Shown: positions 37,337-46,870 of the stretch, piece after piece
Layout: the number at the start of each line of letters is the position of its first letter
How positions within the stretch are numbered: position 1 is the stretch's first letter
Origin: Eubacterium sp.
GTDB lineage: Bacteria; Bacillota; Clostridia; Lachnospirales; Lachnospiraceae
Direction: 5' to 3'
Length of the DNA stretch: 64,000 nt
NCBI GenBank assembly: GCA_021769425.1
Contig: JAETSX010000008.1
Coordinates: forward strand, 62,001 to 126,000
Notes under the pieces: generated by a model
Databases searched by the model: none
What the model saw: only the letters and a program-made list of their open reading frames with translations
Told to the model about the DNA's origin: nothing
Made by a program: the position numbers and the translations under genes

Positions 37337-38641
37337 ATGAGAGAATATGCAACGCAGATGGAAGCGGCCCGCAAGGGCATTGTAACGGAAGAATTGAAGA
37401 AAGTGGCGGCCAAGGAGCGGATGACGCCGGAAGAACTGATGCCGCTGGTGGCAGAGGGGAAGGTGGCAATCTGTGCCAACAAGAACCATACCTGCATTGA
37501 TCCGGAAGGAGTAGGTTCCATGCTGCGCACCAAAATCAACGTGAATCTGGGAGTGTCCAGAGACTGTAAGGACTATGACGTGGAAATGGAAAAAGTCATG
37601 GAAGCAGTAAATCTGGGGGCTCATGCCATTATGGATCTGTCTTCTCACGGGGATACCATTCCATTTCGGAGAAAGCTGACGTCAGAATGCCCCGCTATGA
37701 TAGGAACCGTGCCGGTGTATGATTCCGTCATTCATTATCAGAGAGATCTTGCCACATTGACGGCCAAAGATTTCATTGATGTGGTCAGGCTTCATGCAGA
37801 AGACGGCGTAGACTTTGTAACGCTGCACTGCGGCATTACCAGAAAAACCATTGAGCAGATTAAAAAACATAAACGGAAAATGAATATTGTATCCAGAGGC
37901 GGCTCTCTGGTGTTTGCCTGGATGAGTATGACAGGGGAAGAAAATCCCTTTTATGAGTATTTTGACGAAATTCTGGAAATCTGCCGGGAATATGATGTTA
38001 CCATTTCTCTGGGAGACGCATGCCGTCCGGGCTGTCTGGCGGACGGATCGGATGTGTGCCAGATAGAAGAGCTGGTGCGCCTGGGAGAACTGACCAAGCG
38101 GGCCTGGGAAAAGGATGTGCAGGTGATGGTGGAAGGACCGGGACATATGCCCATGGATCAGATTGCAGCCAATATGAAACTGCAGCAGACGATCTGCATG
38201 GGCGCTCCTTTCTATGTGCTGGGACCCATTGTGACAGATATTGCGCCGGGATATGACCATATTACCTCAGCCATCGGCGGAGCCATTGCAGCGCAGAACG
38301 GCGCAGCTTTTCTGTGCTATGTAACGCCGGCAGAGCATTTGGCGCTGCCCAATGTGGAGGATGTCAGGCAGGGAATTATGGCTTCTAAGATTGCAGCCCA
38401 TGCGGCGGACATTGCAAAGGGCGTCAGAGGAGCCAGAGAGCTGGATGATAAAATGGCAGACGCAAGGCGTGCCTTAGACTGGGAAGCTCAGTGGGAATGC
38501 GCCATGGATCCTGAGACAGCAAAGAAAATCCGGGAAGACCGAAAGCCTGAACATGATGACACCTGTTCCATGTGCGGGAAATTCTGTGCCGTGAGGAGCA
38601 TGAACAAAGCGCTGTCCGGAGAGTATATTGATATTTTGTAA
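37337..38641 (+). CDS. thiC: Phosphomethylpyrimidine synthase ThiC
   Basis: Radical-SAM-type enzyme that converts AIR to HMP-P, the pyrimidine moiety of thiamine. 434 residues. Motifs include [39 protein letters not shown] and the C-terminal [4Fe-4S] motif [15 protein letters not shown] sets the start at 37337; in-frame upstream codons have no site. It heads the riboswitch-controlled operon. Confidence 0.97.
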   Translation: MREYATQMEAARKGIVTEELKKVAAKERMTPEELMPLVAEGKVAICANKNHTCIDPEGVGSMLRTKINVNLGVSRDCKDYDVEMEKVMEAVNLGAHAIMDLSSHGDTIPFRRKLTSECPAMIGTVPVYDSVIHYQRDLATLTAKDFIDVVRLHAEDGVDFVTLHCGITRKTIEQIKKHKRKMNIVSRGGSLVFAWMSMTGEENPFYEYFDEILEICREYDVTISLGDACRPGCLADGSDVCQIEELVRLGELTKRAWEKDVQVMVEGPGHMPMDQIAANMKLQQTICMGAPFYVLGPIVTDIAPGYDHITSAIGGAIAAQNGAAFLCYVTPAEHLALPNVEDVRQGIMASKIAAHAADIAKGVRGARELDDKMADARRALDWEAQWECAMDPETAKKIREDRKPEHDDTCSMCGKFCAVRSMNKALSGEYIDIL

Positions 38642-38654
38642 TATGGGAGGACAT

Positions 38655-39173
38655 ATGAAGGTAAATATTAGAAAACTGGCGGTTGCGGGCATGATGACTG
38701 CCCTGGGCGTCAGCCTGTCGGCATTTTCCATTCCTATAGGGGCTTCCAGGTGTTTTCCCATCCAGCATCTTTTAAATGTGCTGGCCGGAGTTTTTCTGGG
38801 GCCCTCCTATGCCGTGGGATTTGCGTTTTCCACTGCGCTGATCCGGAATTTGATGGGGACAGGAAGCCTTTTGGCATTTCCGGGCAGTATGGCAGGGGCC
38901 TTTCTGGGAGCTGTTCTGTTTCGGTATACGGGAAAGATATGGACTAATTTTTTAGGGGAAATTCTGGGGACAGGCATCATCGGAGGAATGCTTTGTTATC
39001 CCATTGCCAGCCTGCTGTTGGGCAACCAAGAAGCTGCGCTGTTTACCTATGTGCTTCCTTTCTTCATCAGTACGGCTGGGGGATGCATTTTGGCGGCAGT
39101 TTTGCTTGGCGCCATGTACCGATCCGGTGCAGTTCCTTATCTGCAGGGAATGCTGAAAGGGACAGAGCAGTGA
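38655..39173 (+). CDS. thiW: ThiW, thiazole-specific ECF transporter S component
   Basis: A 172-residue polytopic protein (about 5-6 TM segments) with the ThiW signature GASRCFPIQHLLNVLAGVFLGP. ThiW is the predicted substrate-binding component for hydroxyethylthiazole uptake with a shared ECF energising module, which is not in this window. The ATG at 38655 follows GGGAGGA. The stop overlaps the thiM GTG. Confidence 0.93.
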   Translation: MKVNIRKLAVAGMMTALGVSLSAFSIPIGASRCFPIQHLLNVLAGVFLGPSYAVGFAFSTALIRNLMGTGSLLAFPGSMAGAFLGAVLFRYTGKIWTNFLGEILGTGIIGGMLCYPIASLLLGNQEAALFTYVLPFFISTAGGCILAAVLLGAMYRSGAVPYLQGMLKGTEQ

Positions 39174-40156
39174 AGGCAAGGAATCTGAGAGGAAATTTGT
39201 TTGGATATGCGCCGGAGCAGATTGCGGAGATATTTGTAAGAATCCGGGCCCGGAACTATCTGGTTCATATGATTCCCAATACAGTTTCCGCCGCTTTGTG
39301 TGCAGACGGTCTGGCTGCGTTGGGAGCCCGGCCCCTGATGGCGGTAGCTACGGAGGAAATGCCGGAGATTGTATCTCAGGCGGACGGATGCGTGATTAAT
39401 TTGGGGCAGCTGACGAAAGAAAAACAGAAAGCGGCCAAACTTGCGCTGATGCAGGGGACAGAAACAGGCAGGCCGCTTGTGTTGGATCCGGTGGGCTGCG
39501 GCGCCTCTCAGTTTCGGATGCAGGCAGTGCAGGAGCTTTTGGAACTGTCCTGGCAGGGAATTCTTAAGGGAAACCGTTCAGAACTGTACAGTATTCAGCA
39601 GAGGAAGCTGACCAGGGAGGGAATAGATTCCTTAGAAGAACGCTCTTTGGTCCGTCAGATTCCCCCAGGCAGAGTATATCTGGTCACCGGAAAAACCGAT
39701 GAGATTTTGTGGGAGGGCGAAACCATACAGATTCCTCACAGAGCGGTGAGCCGTTGGAACATAGTAGGCGCCGGGTGCCTGGCAGGAGCAGTGACAGGGG
39801 CATGCTGCTGCGCAGCCGCAGAACTGATAGAAGAATCGTCAGGAAGCAGAGGCAATACGGTTGAAGAACAGAAAAAAGAGTTGTCAGGAGACAGAGGAGA
39901 TACGGTTGAAGAACTGACAAAAAAATCGTCAGGATTTTGCAGCAATATTGCGGAAAGAAAAGTACAGAGCGCGGCAGGTCTAAAGGATAATGCGCTGCAG
40001 TCCCTGAAATTAGCCGCTGTATCAGCTTCTCTGGGCATGTCATTTGCGTTGGAACAGGCAGGTATGACCGAAGGATACGGAGCGGCCAAAGTTGCGTTGC
40101 TGAACGCCCTGAGCCTATTATCTGATACGAATTTTTTAGACTGGATGATCATATAA
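39170..40156 (+). CDS. thiM: Hydroxyethylthiazole kinase with a repeat insertion
   Basis: Phosphorylates salvaged hydroxyethylthiazole. Motifs include VHMIPNTVSAALCADGLAALGARP, LDPVGCGAS, GNRSE and the anion-hole-type VGAGCLAGA. The start is GTG at 39170, overlapping the thiW stop (GTGA). At 328 residues it is about 55-60 longer than usual: an insertion at about 219-275, just after the active-site helix, carries three degenerate 15-residue repeats (SSGSRGNTVEEQKKE type, 45 bp each). Whether the enzyme remains active cannot be told from sequence. Confidence 0.93.
   Translation: MKARNLRGNLFGYAPEQIAEIFVRIRARNYLVHMIPNTVSAALCADGLAALGARPLMAVATEEMPEIVSQADGCVINLGQLTKEKQKAAKLALMQGTETGRPLVLDPVGCGASQFRMQAVQELLELSWQGILKGNRSELYSIQQRKLTREGIDSLEERSLVRQIPPGRVYLVTGKTDEILWEGETIQIPHRAVSRWNIVGAGCLAGAVTGACCCAAAELIEESSGSRGNTVEEQKKELSGDRGDTVEELTKKSSGFCSNIAERKVQSAAGLKDNALQSLKLAAVSASLGMSFALEQAGMTEGYGAAKVALLNALSLLSDTNFLDWMII
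39824..39994 (+). repeat. 45-bp in-frame tandem repeat inside thiM
   Basis: Two well-matched 45-bp units beginning TCGTCAGGA / TTGTCAGGA and sharing the segment ATACGGTTGAAGAAC, plus a third diverged unit. The reading frame is preserved. Confidence 0.75.
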
Positions 40157-40217
40157 AAGCAAGCATATTACAGAGCCAAAACGAATCATCTTTAAATTGT
40201 AACGAAAGGAGAACCAA

Positions 40218-40835
40218 ATGAAAAAGTGGCTATACCTGATTGCGGACTTTTCCTACGGAGAAGCTAAAATAGAAGCCGTCTTGAAGGCCGGAGCGGACTA
40301 TATTCAGCTTCGTGAGAAAGATATTTCTTCCGCTGAATACCTGCTGCGGGCCAAAAGGCTGCGGGAAATGACGGACAAATACCGTACCAGGCTGATTATT
40401 AACGATCGGCTGGACATTGCTCTGTTAAGCGGGGCGGACGGAGTCCATTTAGGGCAGGAAGATGTTCCTGTGAAGGATGCCAGAAAGCTTCTGGGAGCCC
40501 AGGGAATTATCGGAGCCACCGCCAAAACGCCGGAGCAGGCAAAACAGGCCATGGAGGATGGGGCAGATTATCTGGGCAGCGGCGCTTGGTTTTTTACTGA
40601 GACAAAGAAAGATGCTGTCCCTATTTCAGAAGAGACGTATCGGCGAATTCTGCAGTCTGCGCCCATTCCCAATGTGGCGGTGGGGGGAATCAATGCAGAG
40701 AATTGCAGGAAGCCCCTTTCTCTGGGAGCCAGCGGACTGGCAATTTCAGCAGGAATTCTGAAAGCCGAAGATCCCGGAGCGGAAACCGTTAAGATACGCC
40801 AGTTGTTAGAGCAGGCAGAAGCGGCGGTTCTGTAA
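40218..40835 (+). CDS. thiE: Thiamine-phosphate synthase
   Basis: Joins HMP-PP and HET-P to give thiamine phosphate. 205-residue TIM barrel with YIQLREKD, LIINDRLDIALLSGADGVHLGQED and GSGAWFFTETKKDA (substrate-loop region), then NVAVGGINAEN. The ATG follows AAAGGAG. It is in the thi operon 61 bp after thiM. Confidence 0.95.
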   Translation: MKKWLYLIADFSYGEAKIEAVLKAGADYIQLREKDISSAEYLLRAKRLREMTDKYRTRLIINDRLDIALLSGADGVHLGQEDVPVKDARKLLGAQGIIGATAKTPEQAKQAMEDGADYLGSGAWFFTETKKDAVPISEETYRRILQSAPIPNVAVGGINAENCRKPLSLGASGLAISAGILKAEDPGAETVKIRQLLEQAEAAVL

Positions 40836-40881
40836 TCCGGAGAGAGCCGTAAAACGAATCTGCAGAAACGGAGGAATGAAT

Positions 40882-41682
40882 GTGAAAACAGTGCTTACAA
40901 TAGCGGGAAGCGACTGCAGCGGCGGCGCCGGCATTCAGGCGGATTTAAAGACCATTGCGGCCCATGGCCTGTATGGAGAAAGCGTGATTACTGCATTGAC
41001 AGCGCAGAATACAATGGGGGTAGCGGAGATTGTGCCGGTATCCCCTGATTTTTTAGAGAAACAGTTGGAATGCGTCTTTACGGATATCGTGCCGGATGCT
41101 GTGAAGCTGGGCATGATCCCGGGAATTTCCCAGATGAAAGCCATAAAAAAAAGCCTGGAATACTGGCAGGCAAAGCATGTGGTGATGGACACAGTTATGG
41201 TGTCCACCAGCGGCAGGAATCTGATGGAACCGGAGGCTCTGTCTTATTATCAGAAAGAACTGCTTCCCCTGGCGGAGATTTATACCCCCAACTTGCCGGA
41301 AGCGGAGCTGTTGTTGAAAACAACTATAAAAACAAAGGAAGAAAGGGTTGCGGCGGCAAGGGAGTTTGCGTTACAATACAAGGGTGTGTTATATTTAAAG
41401 GGCGGCCATGACGAATCTTTTGCAGATGATTTACTGTACCTGGAAGGCGAGCCACTGTGGATTTCCGGCGCGCATATTGACAATTCCAATACGCATGGGA
41501 CAGGGTGCACCCTGTCTTCTGCCATTGCCTGCGGGCTTGCCCAGGGGTTTGGAAAGGAAGAAAGCGCAAGAATGGCGAAAGAGTATATTACCGGGGCTAT
41601 TGCAGACGGAATGAATCTTGGAAAGGGAAATGGGCCGCTGAACCATATGTACCGGATCAACTGCCGTTTTCCTGAAACCTAA
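40882..41682 (+). CDS. thiD: Hydroxymethylpyrimidine/phosphomethylpyrimidine kinase
   Basis: Phosphorylates HMP and HMP-P for thiamine synthesis. TIAGSDCSGGAGIQADLKT at the N-terminus and NTHGTGCTLSSAIA near the C-terminus are the ThiD signatures. The start is placed at GTG 40882, 7 nt after GGAGG (40870-40874). The in-frame ATG at 40876 is only 1 nt from the site and is unlikely. 266 residues. It closes the thi operon. Confidence 0.95.
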   Translation: MKTVLTIAGSDCSGGAGIQADLKTIAAHGLYGESVITALTAQNTMGVAEIVPVSPDFLEKQLECVFTDIVPDAVKLGMIPGISQMKAIKKSLEYWQAKHVVMDTVMVSTSGRNLMEPEALSYYQKELLPLAEIYTPNLPEAELLLKTTIKTKEERVAAAREFALQYKGVLYLKGGHDESFADDLLYLEGEPLWISGAHIDNSNTHGTGCTLSSAIACGLAQGFGKEESARMAKEYITGAIADGMNLGKGNGPLNHMYRINCRFPET

Positions 41683-41768
41683 CGGGCAGCATGGAGAAGA
41701 TACTGTGCAGACATAAAGAAGTGCGGCAGCAGTCCATCATGGCGATTACAGGAAAGGAGATTTTGCAG

Positions 41769-42647
41769 ATGAAGAAGAAATTACTGTTATTTGGATTGGG
41801 AATCTGTCTGCTGTTTACTGCCTGTTCCGGGAAAAATACAGCAGAAAATACTAAAAAGCAGGAAGAAAAGACGGACGATAAGCAGGAAACAAAGACAGAT
41901 GAAGAAGAAAAAGAGGAAGAAAAGAAAACGGATTTTGCAGAGGAAGCCGGGGTGGAATTGACCAAGGCTCCGGAAGTGACATTTGTGGATTATTCTGAAG
42001 ATATTACAGATGAGACAAGCGGCGCGCTGCTTCTTTCTGTTACGGAAAACAGCCCTGTGGTTTCCATTCCGGAAAATGAAGCTGCAGCCGAGAAAATAAA
42101 TATGGCTTTTGAGCAAAAGCATGCGGAAGCACAGGCTTATATTGAGGAAGATGCAGAACTGGCAAGGAGCGCCTATGAGGAATTGTCAGAGGAAGAGAAA
42201 AAAGATTGGACAGGTTATGGATACGGAGCCACTTACAAGATGGTCTATTCTTCCACGAAGATTTTAAGTATTGAGTCCCAGAATTATCAGTGGCAGGGAA
42301 CGCCCCATCCCAATACCTGGACTTCATCTTACTGTTTTGACGCCTCTACCGGAAAACTTCTGTCATTGTCAGATATTTTTACGGATCAGGCAGAGGCCGG
42401 AAAAATTGTGGAAGAGCATATTTTGAAAAAAATTACGGAAGAACCGTATAAAGACGGGCTGCTGGAAGATTATGAAAGCTTTGTGCCGGATGTTCTGACA
42501 GAGGATGTATTTTATTTGAATGACAAAGGTCTGGTAGTGATCTGCAATCCCTATATGCTGACCGCTTATGCAACAGGCGTCATTGAGATTGAGGTGCCTT
42601 ATGATGCATTGAAAGATGTGATGAATGAGAGGTATATGTTGAAATAA
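41769..42647 (+). CDS. DUF4163/DUF3298-type lipoprotein
   Basis: A signal peptide with lipobox (LLFTACSG) predicts lipidation at Cys19 or so. A Lys/Glu/Asp-rich linker (about 22-60) leads to a domain resembling DUF4163/DUF3298 as in RsiV and PdaC (SQNYQWQGTPHPNTWTSSY, GKLLSLSDIFTD, EIEVPYDALKDVM). These domains bind peptidoglycan or lysozyme in some homologues. The start at 41769 follows GGAAAGGAG. 292 residues. The NUDIX gene starts 2 bp after its stop. Confidence 0.8.
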   Translation: MKKKLLLFGLGICLLFTACSGKNTAENTKKQEEKTDDKQETKTDEEEKEEEKKTDFAEEAGVELTKAPEVTFVDYSEDITDETSGALLLSVTENSPVVSIPENEAAAEKINMAFEQKHAEAQAYIEEDAELARSAYEELSEEEKKDWTGYGYGATYKMVYSSTKILSIESQNYQWQGTPHPNTWTSSYCFDASTGKLLSLSDIFTDQAEAGKIVEEHILKKITEEPYKDGLLEDYESFVPDVLTEDVFYLNDKGLVVICNPYMLTAYATGVIEIEVPYDALKDVMNERYMLK

Positions 42648-42649
42648 TT

Positions 42650-43141
42650 ATGGGAAAATCAAATTTAACAACCCTTTGCTACATCGAACGGGACGGGAAA
42701 TATCTGATGCTCCATCGGATAAAAAAAGAGCAGGATGTCAATAGGGATAAATGGATTGGAATCGGCGGGCATTTTGAACCGGGAGAAAGCCCGGAAGAAT
42801 GTCTGCTGCGGGAAGTGAAAGAAGAGACCGGGCTGACTCTGACCGGTTATGCTTTCCGGGGGTTTATTACCTTTTCCGCAGAGGGATGGCCAGTAGAATA
42901 CATGTGTCTTTATACAGCGGATAGTTTTGAGGGGACACTGACAGAATGCGATGAGGGGACGCTGGAATGGATAGAAAAAGAGCAGGCGCTTTCTTTGAAT
43001 ATCTGGGAGGGCGATAAGATATTTTTTCGGCTGTTGTTGGCGGATGCGCCCTTTTTCTCATTGAAACTCAGTTATGAAGGCGACAGGCTGACAGAGGCTG
43101 TGCTGGATGGACGGAGACTGGAGGATAAAAAATTATTCTGA
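42650..43141 (+). CDS. NUDIX hydrolase (MutT-like)
   Basis: A 163-residue NUDIX pyrophosphatase. The Nudix box is GHFEPGESPEECLLREVKEE followed by TG, matching GX5EX7REUXEEXGU. Sequence resembles the 8-oxo-dGTP diphosphatase type (LCYIERDGKYLMLHRIKK). The exact substrate is uncertain. It converges with and overlaps the downstream minus-strand glycosylase gene by 9 bp. Confidence 0.88.
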   Translation: MGKSNLTTLCYIERDGKYLMLHRIKKEQDVNRDKWIGIGGHFEPGESPEECLLREVKEETGLTLTGYAFRGFITFSAEGWPVEYMCLYTADSFEGTLTECDEGTLEWIEKEQALSLNIWEGDKIFFRLLLADAPFFSLKLSYEGDRLTEAVLDGRRLEDKKLF

Positions 43142-43870
43142 TTCTGAGTAAAATTCACCTGTATTTGACCGACGGAGTAACAGATAGGGTTCTGTGGCCT
43201 GTTTCCAGTAGTCTGTCAGCCGTTCCAGATTCCAGGCGGCATTGGCAGGGCTGGTGGAAGGAAGTTTCTGTATGGAGGCATACGGAGAAAGGCCGTCTGT
43301 CAGCGGATGGGCTCCACCGGAATCTGCCGGAGAAGAGCCGCCTGTCAGAGAAAGGCGACTGTCGGAATCTGCCGGAGAAGAGCCGTCTGTCAGAGAAAGG
43401 CGACTGCCGGAATCTGCCGGAGAAGAGCCGCCTGTCAAAGAAAGGCTCCCGCCGGAATCTGCCGGAGAAGCCGTCAGCATGGGCACGGTGTATTTTTTGT
43501 AAAGTTCACATGCTTTGCTGCCGTTTCCGAAGACAGCCTGAATGGAGGCCTGCCTCAGCAGGCCGGGGATATCGGCAGGAACTACATTGCGGATGCTGCT
43601 GTCGGAAGAGCCGATAATGTCACAGCTTAAAATAACGTCCCAGAGGGCGATGCCATGGGACAGCAGAAAATGCTTTTTTTCCGGAATAGACTCAGGAACC
43701 GGTTCGCCGGTGATGGCGGCCAGAACCTTCCAGAATCGGTTCTGGGGATGACCGTAGTAAAAATGCTGTTCTCTGGACTTTACGGAAGGAAAGGTGCCCA
43801 GAATCAGGATTTTGGAGTCTTTCTGAAAAACAGGATCAAATTCGTGGGTGAGCCTTTGATATTCTGACAT
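43133..43870 (-). CDS. Mug/deoxyinosine-type DNA glycosylase with a repeat insertion
   Basis: DNA-repair glycosylase of the uracil-DNA-glycosylase superfamily (DNA-deoxyinosine glycosylase annotation group). It shows ILGTFPSVKSREQHFYYGHPQNRFW, GIALWDVILSC, FGNGSKA and LPSTSPANAAW. At 245 residues it is about 60 too long. Residues 135-194 are four exact-length 15-residue repeats (SPADSGGSLSLTGGS type) placed between the penultimate strand and the conserved LPSTSPAN catalytic-loop motif. The start at 43870 is the first Met of the conserved N-terminus. Confidence 0.85.
   Translation of the reverse strand: MSEYQRLTHEFDPVFQKDSKILILGTFPSVKSREQHFYYGHPQNRFWKVLAAITGEPVPESIPEKKHFLLSHGIALWDVILSCDIIGSSDSSIRNVVPADIPGLLRQASIQAVFGNGSKACELYKKYTVPMLTASPADSGGSLSLTGGSSPADSGSRLSLTDGSSPADSDSRLSLTGGSSPADSGGAHPLTDGLSPYASIQKLPSTSPANAAWNLERLTDYWKQATEPYLLLRRSNTGEFYSESE
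43289..43468 (-). repeat. 45-bp in-frame tandem repeat inside the glycosylase gene
   Basis: Four consecutive 45-bp units (residues 135-194), highly similar at DNA level. On the plus strand the repeated segment reads AATCTGCCGGAGAAGAGCCG. Confidence 0.9.
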
Positions 43871-43908
43871 GGGGTGGATCCTTTCTGTGCAGGTTCTGCA
43901 ACAGTTCC

Positions 43909-45927
43909 TTACTTTTTTAACGAAAACCGGCTGATCAGTCCTTTTAAATTCTGTGCCTGATTTGCCAATTCTTCGCTGGAAGATGCGCTTTCCCGTGCAG
44001 TCATGGAATTGGTGGTAACTGCGTCAGACATCTGTTCGAACCCTGTATTAATCTGCTCAATGGCTGCGGCCTGTTCTCTTGCCGCTTCTGCGATTTCTGC
44101 AATAATGCCGTTAATTTCACTGGTGTTGTTTACTACGTGAGTGAGAGACTCGGCTGTCTCATTGGCAATATTTGTACCGTTCTCCACCGTTTCAATGGAT
44201 TGTAAAATTAACTGTGCCGTGTTCTGCGCTGCTTTTGCGCTTTCTTCTGCGAGGCTGCGCACCTCCTCCGCAACAACAGAGAATCCTCTTCCGGCTTCTC
44301 CGGCCCGGGCCGCTTCTATGGCGGCATTTAAGGACAGCAGGTTGGTCTGTTCTGCAATATCCTCAATATTTTTGATAATGTCGCTGATTTTGGCAGAACC
44401 GGCTTTGATATCGGCCATGGCGTTAATCATGGACTGCATCTGCAGGTTGCAGGTTTCTACGTTTTTCTCAGCCTCCAGAGAACGCAGGTTTGCCAGGGAA
44501 GCATTATCTGCCGTGAGCCTTACCTGTTCGGAGACATTTGCAATGCTTGCGGTAAGCTCTTCTAACACGCTTGCCTGATCGGTGGTGCTGTCTGCCAGGT
44601 TTTTGGCGCCCTGAGAAGTGCCGTCTGAGTGATCTGCCACAAGATCAGCAGCGCTGTTCATCTGTGTCATGGTTTCGTTGAGGGAACTCACAATGGTGTC
44701 AATGGATTCCTTTAAGCTGACAAAATCTCCGGTGAAGTTGGCTTCTGTCTGAATGTCCAGATTTCCGTCCGACAACTGTGCGAGCACCCTGGTAATATCA
44801 GAAATATACAGATTCAGGCTCTGGATGGTATCATTGAGGTTATTGGAGAGAATCGTAAGCTCATTTCCGGTGTTTATGATTTCAACCGGTGTTTTTAAAT
44901 CGCCTTCGGCAAGTTTCACCAGACGTTCTGTCACAGAATCCACCGGATGAATAATGTCTTTGATTTTGCGCGCCGTCAGGGAAATATTGACCGCTAAAAG
45001 CAGGATGCCGATGATGCTGTTGACAAGTACGGAAATCAAAACTATGGATGTAAATTCCCGGTTCGGCGCAGTAATAATCAGACGCCAGTCCTCGTGGCCT
45101 TTTACCGGGCAGTAAGCTGCAAACATGCTTTTGCCGTTCTGCCGGTAGGTGATGGTGCCTGATTCAGCGCTGGAAAGGATCTTTTCAGTTGCCTTTGCCA
45201 GGGAAGGGTTTTTCCCGTCCGTCTGGGAAATGGCATTGGATTGATCTGCGATTTTCTGTGGATCTTTATGGAAAATAACAGTGCCTTCTTTATTGATAAT
45301 ATAGGCGTGTCCTGTTTTGCCGAATGTGATTTCTCCGATTTTATCATTGACAGAGGCAACCAGATCCACAATATAGACAGTGCCGACAATTTTGTCGTCG
45401 TTGTAAACCGGTGCGCCGCTTATAATGATGATATCGCCGTTGAGGCGGTTGATAATCGGCTCGCCTACAAAGACATCCCCTTTGGAGGCTGTCTGGAAAT
45501 GAAGCTGGTCATTAAAGTCGAAATCCCCATAATTGGAATAGCCCTGTCCGTTCAGTTCCACAAATCCTACTTCATCATAATTATTCTGGGAACGGACATT
45601 TTCCATGGCTTCTAATTTTTCCTCCTTGGATGCGCCGGTATCCCGGATGGTTTCTAAAGAAGCCACATTCAGTGCATTTACTTCCAAAGTGTGCAGCGTC
45701 TGTTCTACGGCGGAAGAGGTTGAGTTTAACGCCACATTTGCCATTTCATGAAGTGTGTTCATATTACTGAAATACATAAATATGCCGGATACAACAATTA
45801 GTGTGATGACTGACAGCAGAAACAGGCGCGTGACCTGTGAAATCAGAAGTTTCTGAAGGCTCTGGTTCTGATTTTGCTTCTTTTCCGTCTTTGCCGGTTT
45901 GGAAATTTGTTTTTTCATCTTTTTCAT
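43909..45927 (-). CDS. Membrane methyl-accepting chemotaxis protein with Cache domain
   Basis: 672-residue chemoreceptor with TM1 (about 33-54), an extracellular dCache-type domain (about 60-285, with [21 protein letters not shown]), TM2 (about 292-315), HAMP and a cytoplasmic signalling domain. The hairpin tip is [20 protein letters not shown] followed by [18 protein letters not shown]. The Cache ligand cannot be inferred. The start at 45927 has AGGAGG on the minus strand. Confidence 0.94.
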   Translation of the reverse strand: MKKMKKQISKPAKTEKKQNQNQSLQKLLISQVTRLFLLSVITLIVVSGIFMYFSNMNTLHEMANVALNSTSSAVEQTLHTLEVNALNVASLETIRDTGASKEEKLEAMENVRSQNNYDEVGFVELNGQGYSNYGDFDFNDQLHFQTASKGDVFVGEPIINRLNGDIIIISGAPVYNDDKIVGTVYIVDLVASVNDKIGEITFGKTGHAYIINKEGTVIFHKDPQKIADQSNAISQTDGKNPSLAKATEKILSSAESGTITYRQNGKSMFAAYCPVKGHEDWRLIITAPNREFTSIVLISVLVNSIIGILLLAVNISLTARKIKDIIHPVDSVTERLVKLAEGDLKTPVEIINTGNELTILSNNLNDTIQSLNLYISDITRVLAQLSDGNLDIQTEANFTGDFVSLKESIDTIVSSLNETMTQMNSAADLVADHSDGTSQGAKNLADSTTDQASVLEELTASIANVSEQVRLTADNASLANLRSLEAEKNVETCNLQMQSMINAMADIKAGSAKISDIIKNIEDIAEQTNLLSLNAAIEAARAGEAGRGFSVVAEEVRSLAEESAKAAQNTAQLILQSIETVENGTNIANETAESLTHVVNNTSEINGIIAEIAEAAREQAAAIEQINTGFEQMSDAVTTNSMTARESASSSEELANQAQNLKGLISRFSLKK

Positions 45928-46011
45928 CTTTGGCCTCCTGTTTTTTGTCAGTTCCAGGCTGAGCGAAAAGCTGCGGCCCTCCGAACGGAACTGTTCAAAT
46001 CCTCTGAATTC

Positions 46012-46040
46012 AGCATAGCATTTCAGGGGTGTGCTGTCAA
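46012..46040 (-). promoter_or_regulatory. Promoter of the Cache chemoreceptor gene
   Basis: On the minus strand TTGACA (46040-46035) and TATGCT (46017-46012) with a 17-bp spacer. This is sigma-A-like, not the flagellar sigma-D pattern. Confidence 0.65.
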
Positions 46041-46103
46041 TGTGAAATCTTGCCCAGCAATATTTTCAGACGCGCCGGGTATCGGAGATTTTCCCTTCAA
46101 CAG

Positions 46104-46132
46104 TTGCAAAGTTTGGCAAATCCCTTTATAAT
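46104..46132 (+). promoter_or_regulatory. Promoter of the exonuclease gene
   Basis: TTGCAA (46104-46109) and TATAAT (46127-46132) with a 17-bp spacer, 28 bp before the start codon. Confidence 0.75.
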
Positions 46133-46159
46133 CAATCTGTAACAGAAGGGAGAAAAGCA

Positions 46160-46834
46160 ATGGTGAAAAACAGAGGAAAACGGCTGACCAGATATACAGA
46201 AGATTATGTGGTATTTGATTTGGAGACCACAGGAATCCGGCAGGGATTTGATCGGATTATAGAAATATCCGCTGTAAAAGTGCGCAGCCATAAAGTGACG
46301 GAGCGATACACAACGCTGGTAGATCCTGAAATGCATATTCCAAAAGGGGCGACGGCAGTTAACGGCATTACGGACGATATGGTAAAAGATGCGCCGAAGA
46401 TGAAAGAGGCTGTTCAGGGGTTTTTGAATTTTATTGGAAATGACATTCTGGTGGGCCACAATATCCATACCTTTGATTTGAATTTTATTTGTGACGCAGC
46501 TATGGAAACTCTTGGGGCGGAAGTGAACAATGATTACATAGACACTCTTTATCTGTCAAGAAAATGCCTGCCTCAGCTTTCCCATCACAGATTGACGGAT
46601 GTAGCGGAGTATTTCGGGCTCGGCACAGAGGGTGCGCATCGTGCCCTGAACGACTGTATCATGAATCAGAGCTGCTATGAAGAACTGGGGAAGATTCTGC
46701 AGAAAATACAGCCGGTTTCTTCGGATATCCGCTGTCCGCTGTGCGGCGCAGAGATGGTAAGACGCAGCGGAAAATACGGGGAATTTTACGGATGCAGCAA
46801 TTTTCCGGGCTGCCGGGGAACCAGGAAACGATAG
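46160..46834 (+). CDS. DnaQ-like 3'-5' exonuclease with a topoisomerase-type zinc finger
   Basis: 224-residue DEDDh exonuclease: ExoI VFDLETTG, ExoII GHNIHTFDLNFI and ExoIII HRALNDC. After the nuclease (about 1-180) comes a four-Cys zinc finger (CPLC, then about 15 residues, then CSNFPGC; about 191-222) of the type found at the C-terminus of topoisomerase I/III. The DNA topoisomerase III gene is two genes downstream. The start has AAGGGAG upstream. Confidence 0.88.
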   Translation: MVKNRGKRLTRYTEDYVVFDLETTGIRQGFDRIIEISAVKVRSHKVTERYTTLVDPEMHIPKGATAVNGITDDMVKDAPKMKEAVQGFLNFIGNDILVGHNIHTFDLNFICDAAMETLGAEVNNDYIDTLYLSRKCLPQLSHHRLTDVAEYFGLGTEGAHRALNDCIMNQSCYEELGKILQKIQPVSSDIRCPLCGAEMVRRSGKYGEFYGCSNFPGCRGTRKR

Positions 46835-46870
46835 CAGTTTGACCCAAATACCGCATGTTTGGTGAGAAGT

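Noticed and set aside
43165-43630. Plus-strand repeat proteins opposite the glycosylase gene
   Set aside because: They are frame shadows of the 45-bp repeat; the minus-strand frame carries the conserved enzyme motifs.
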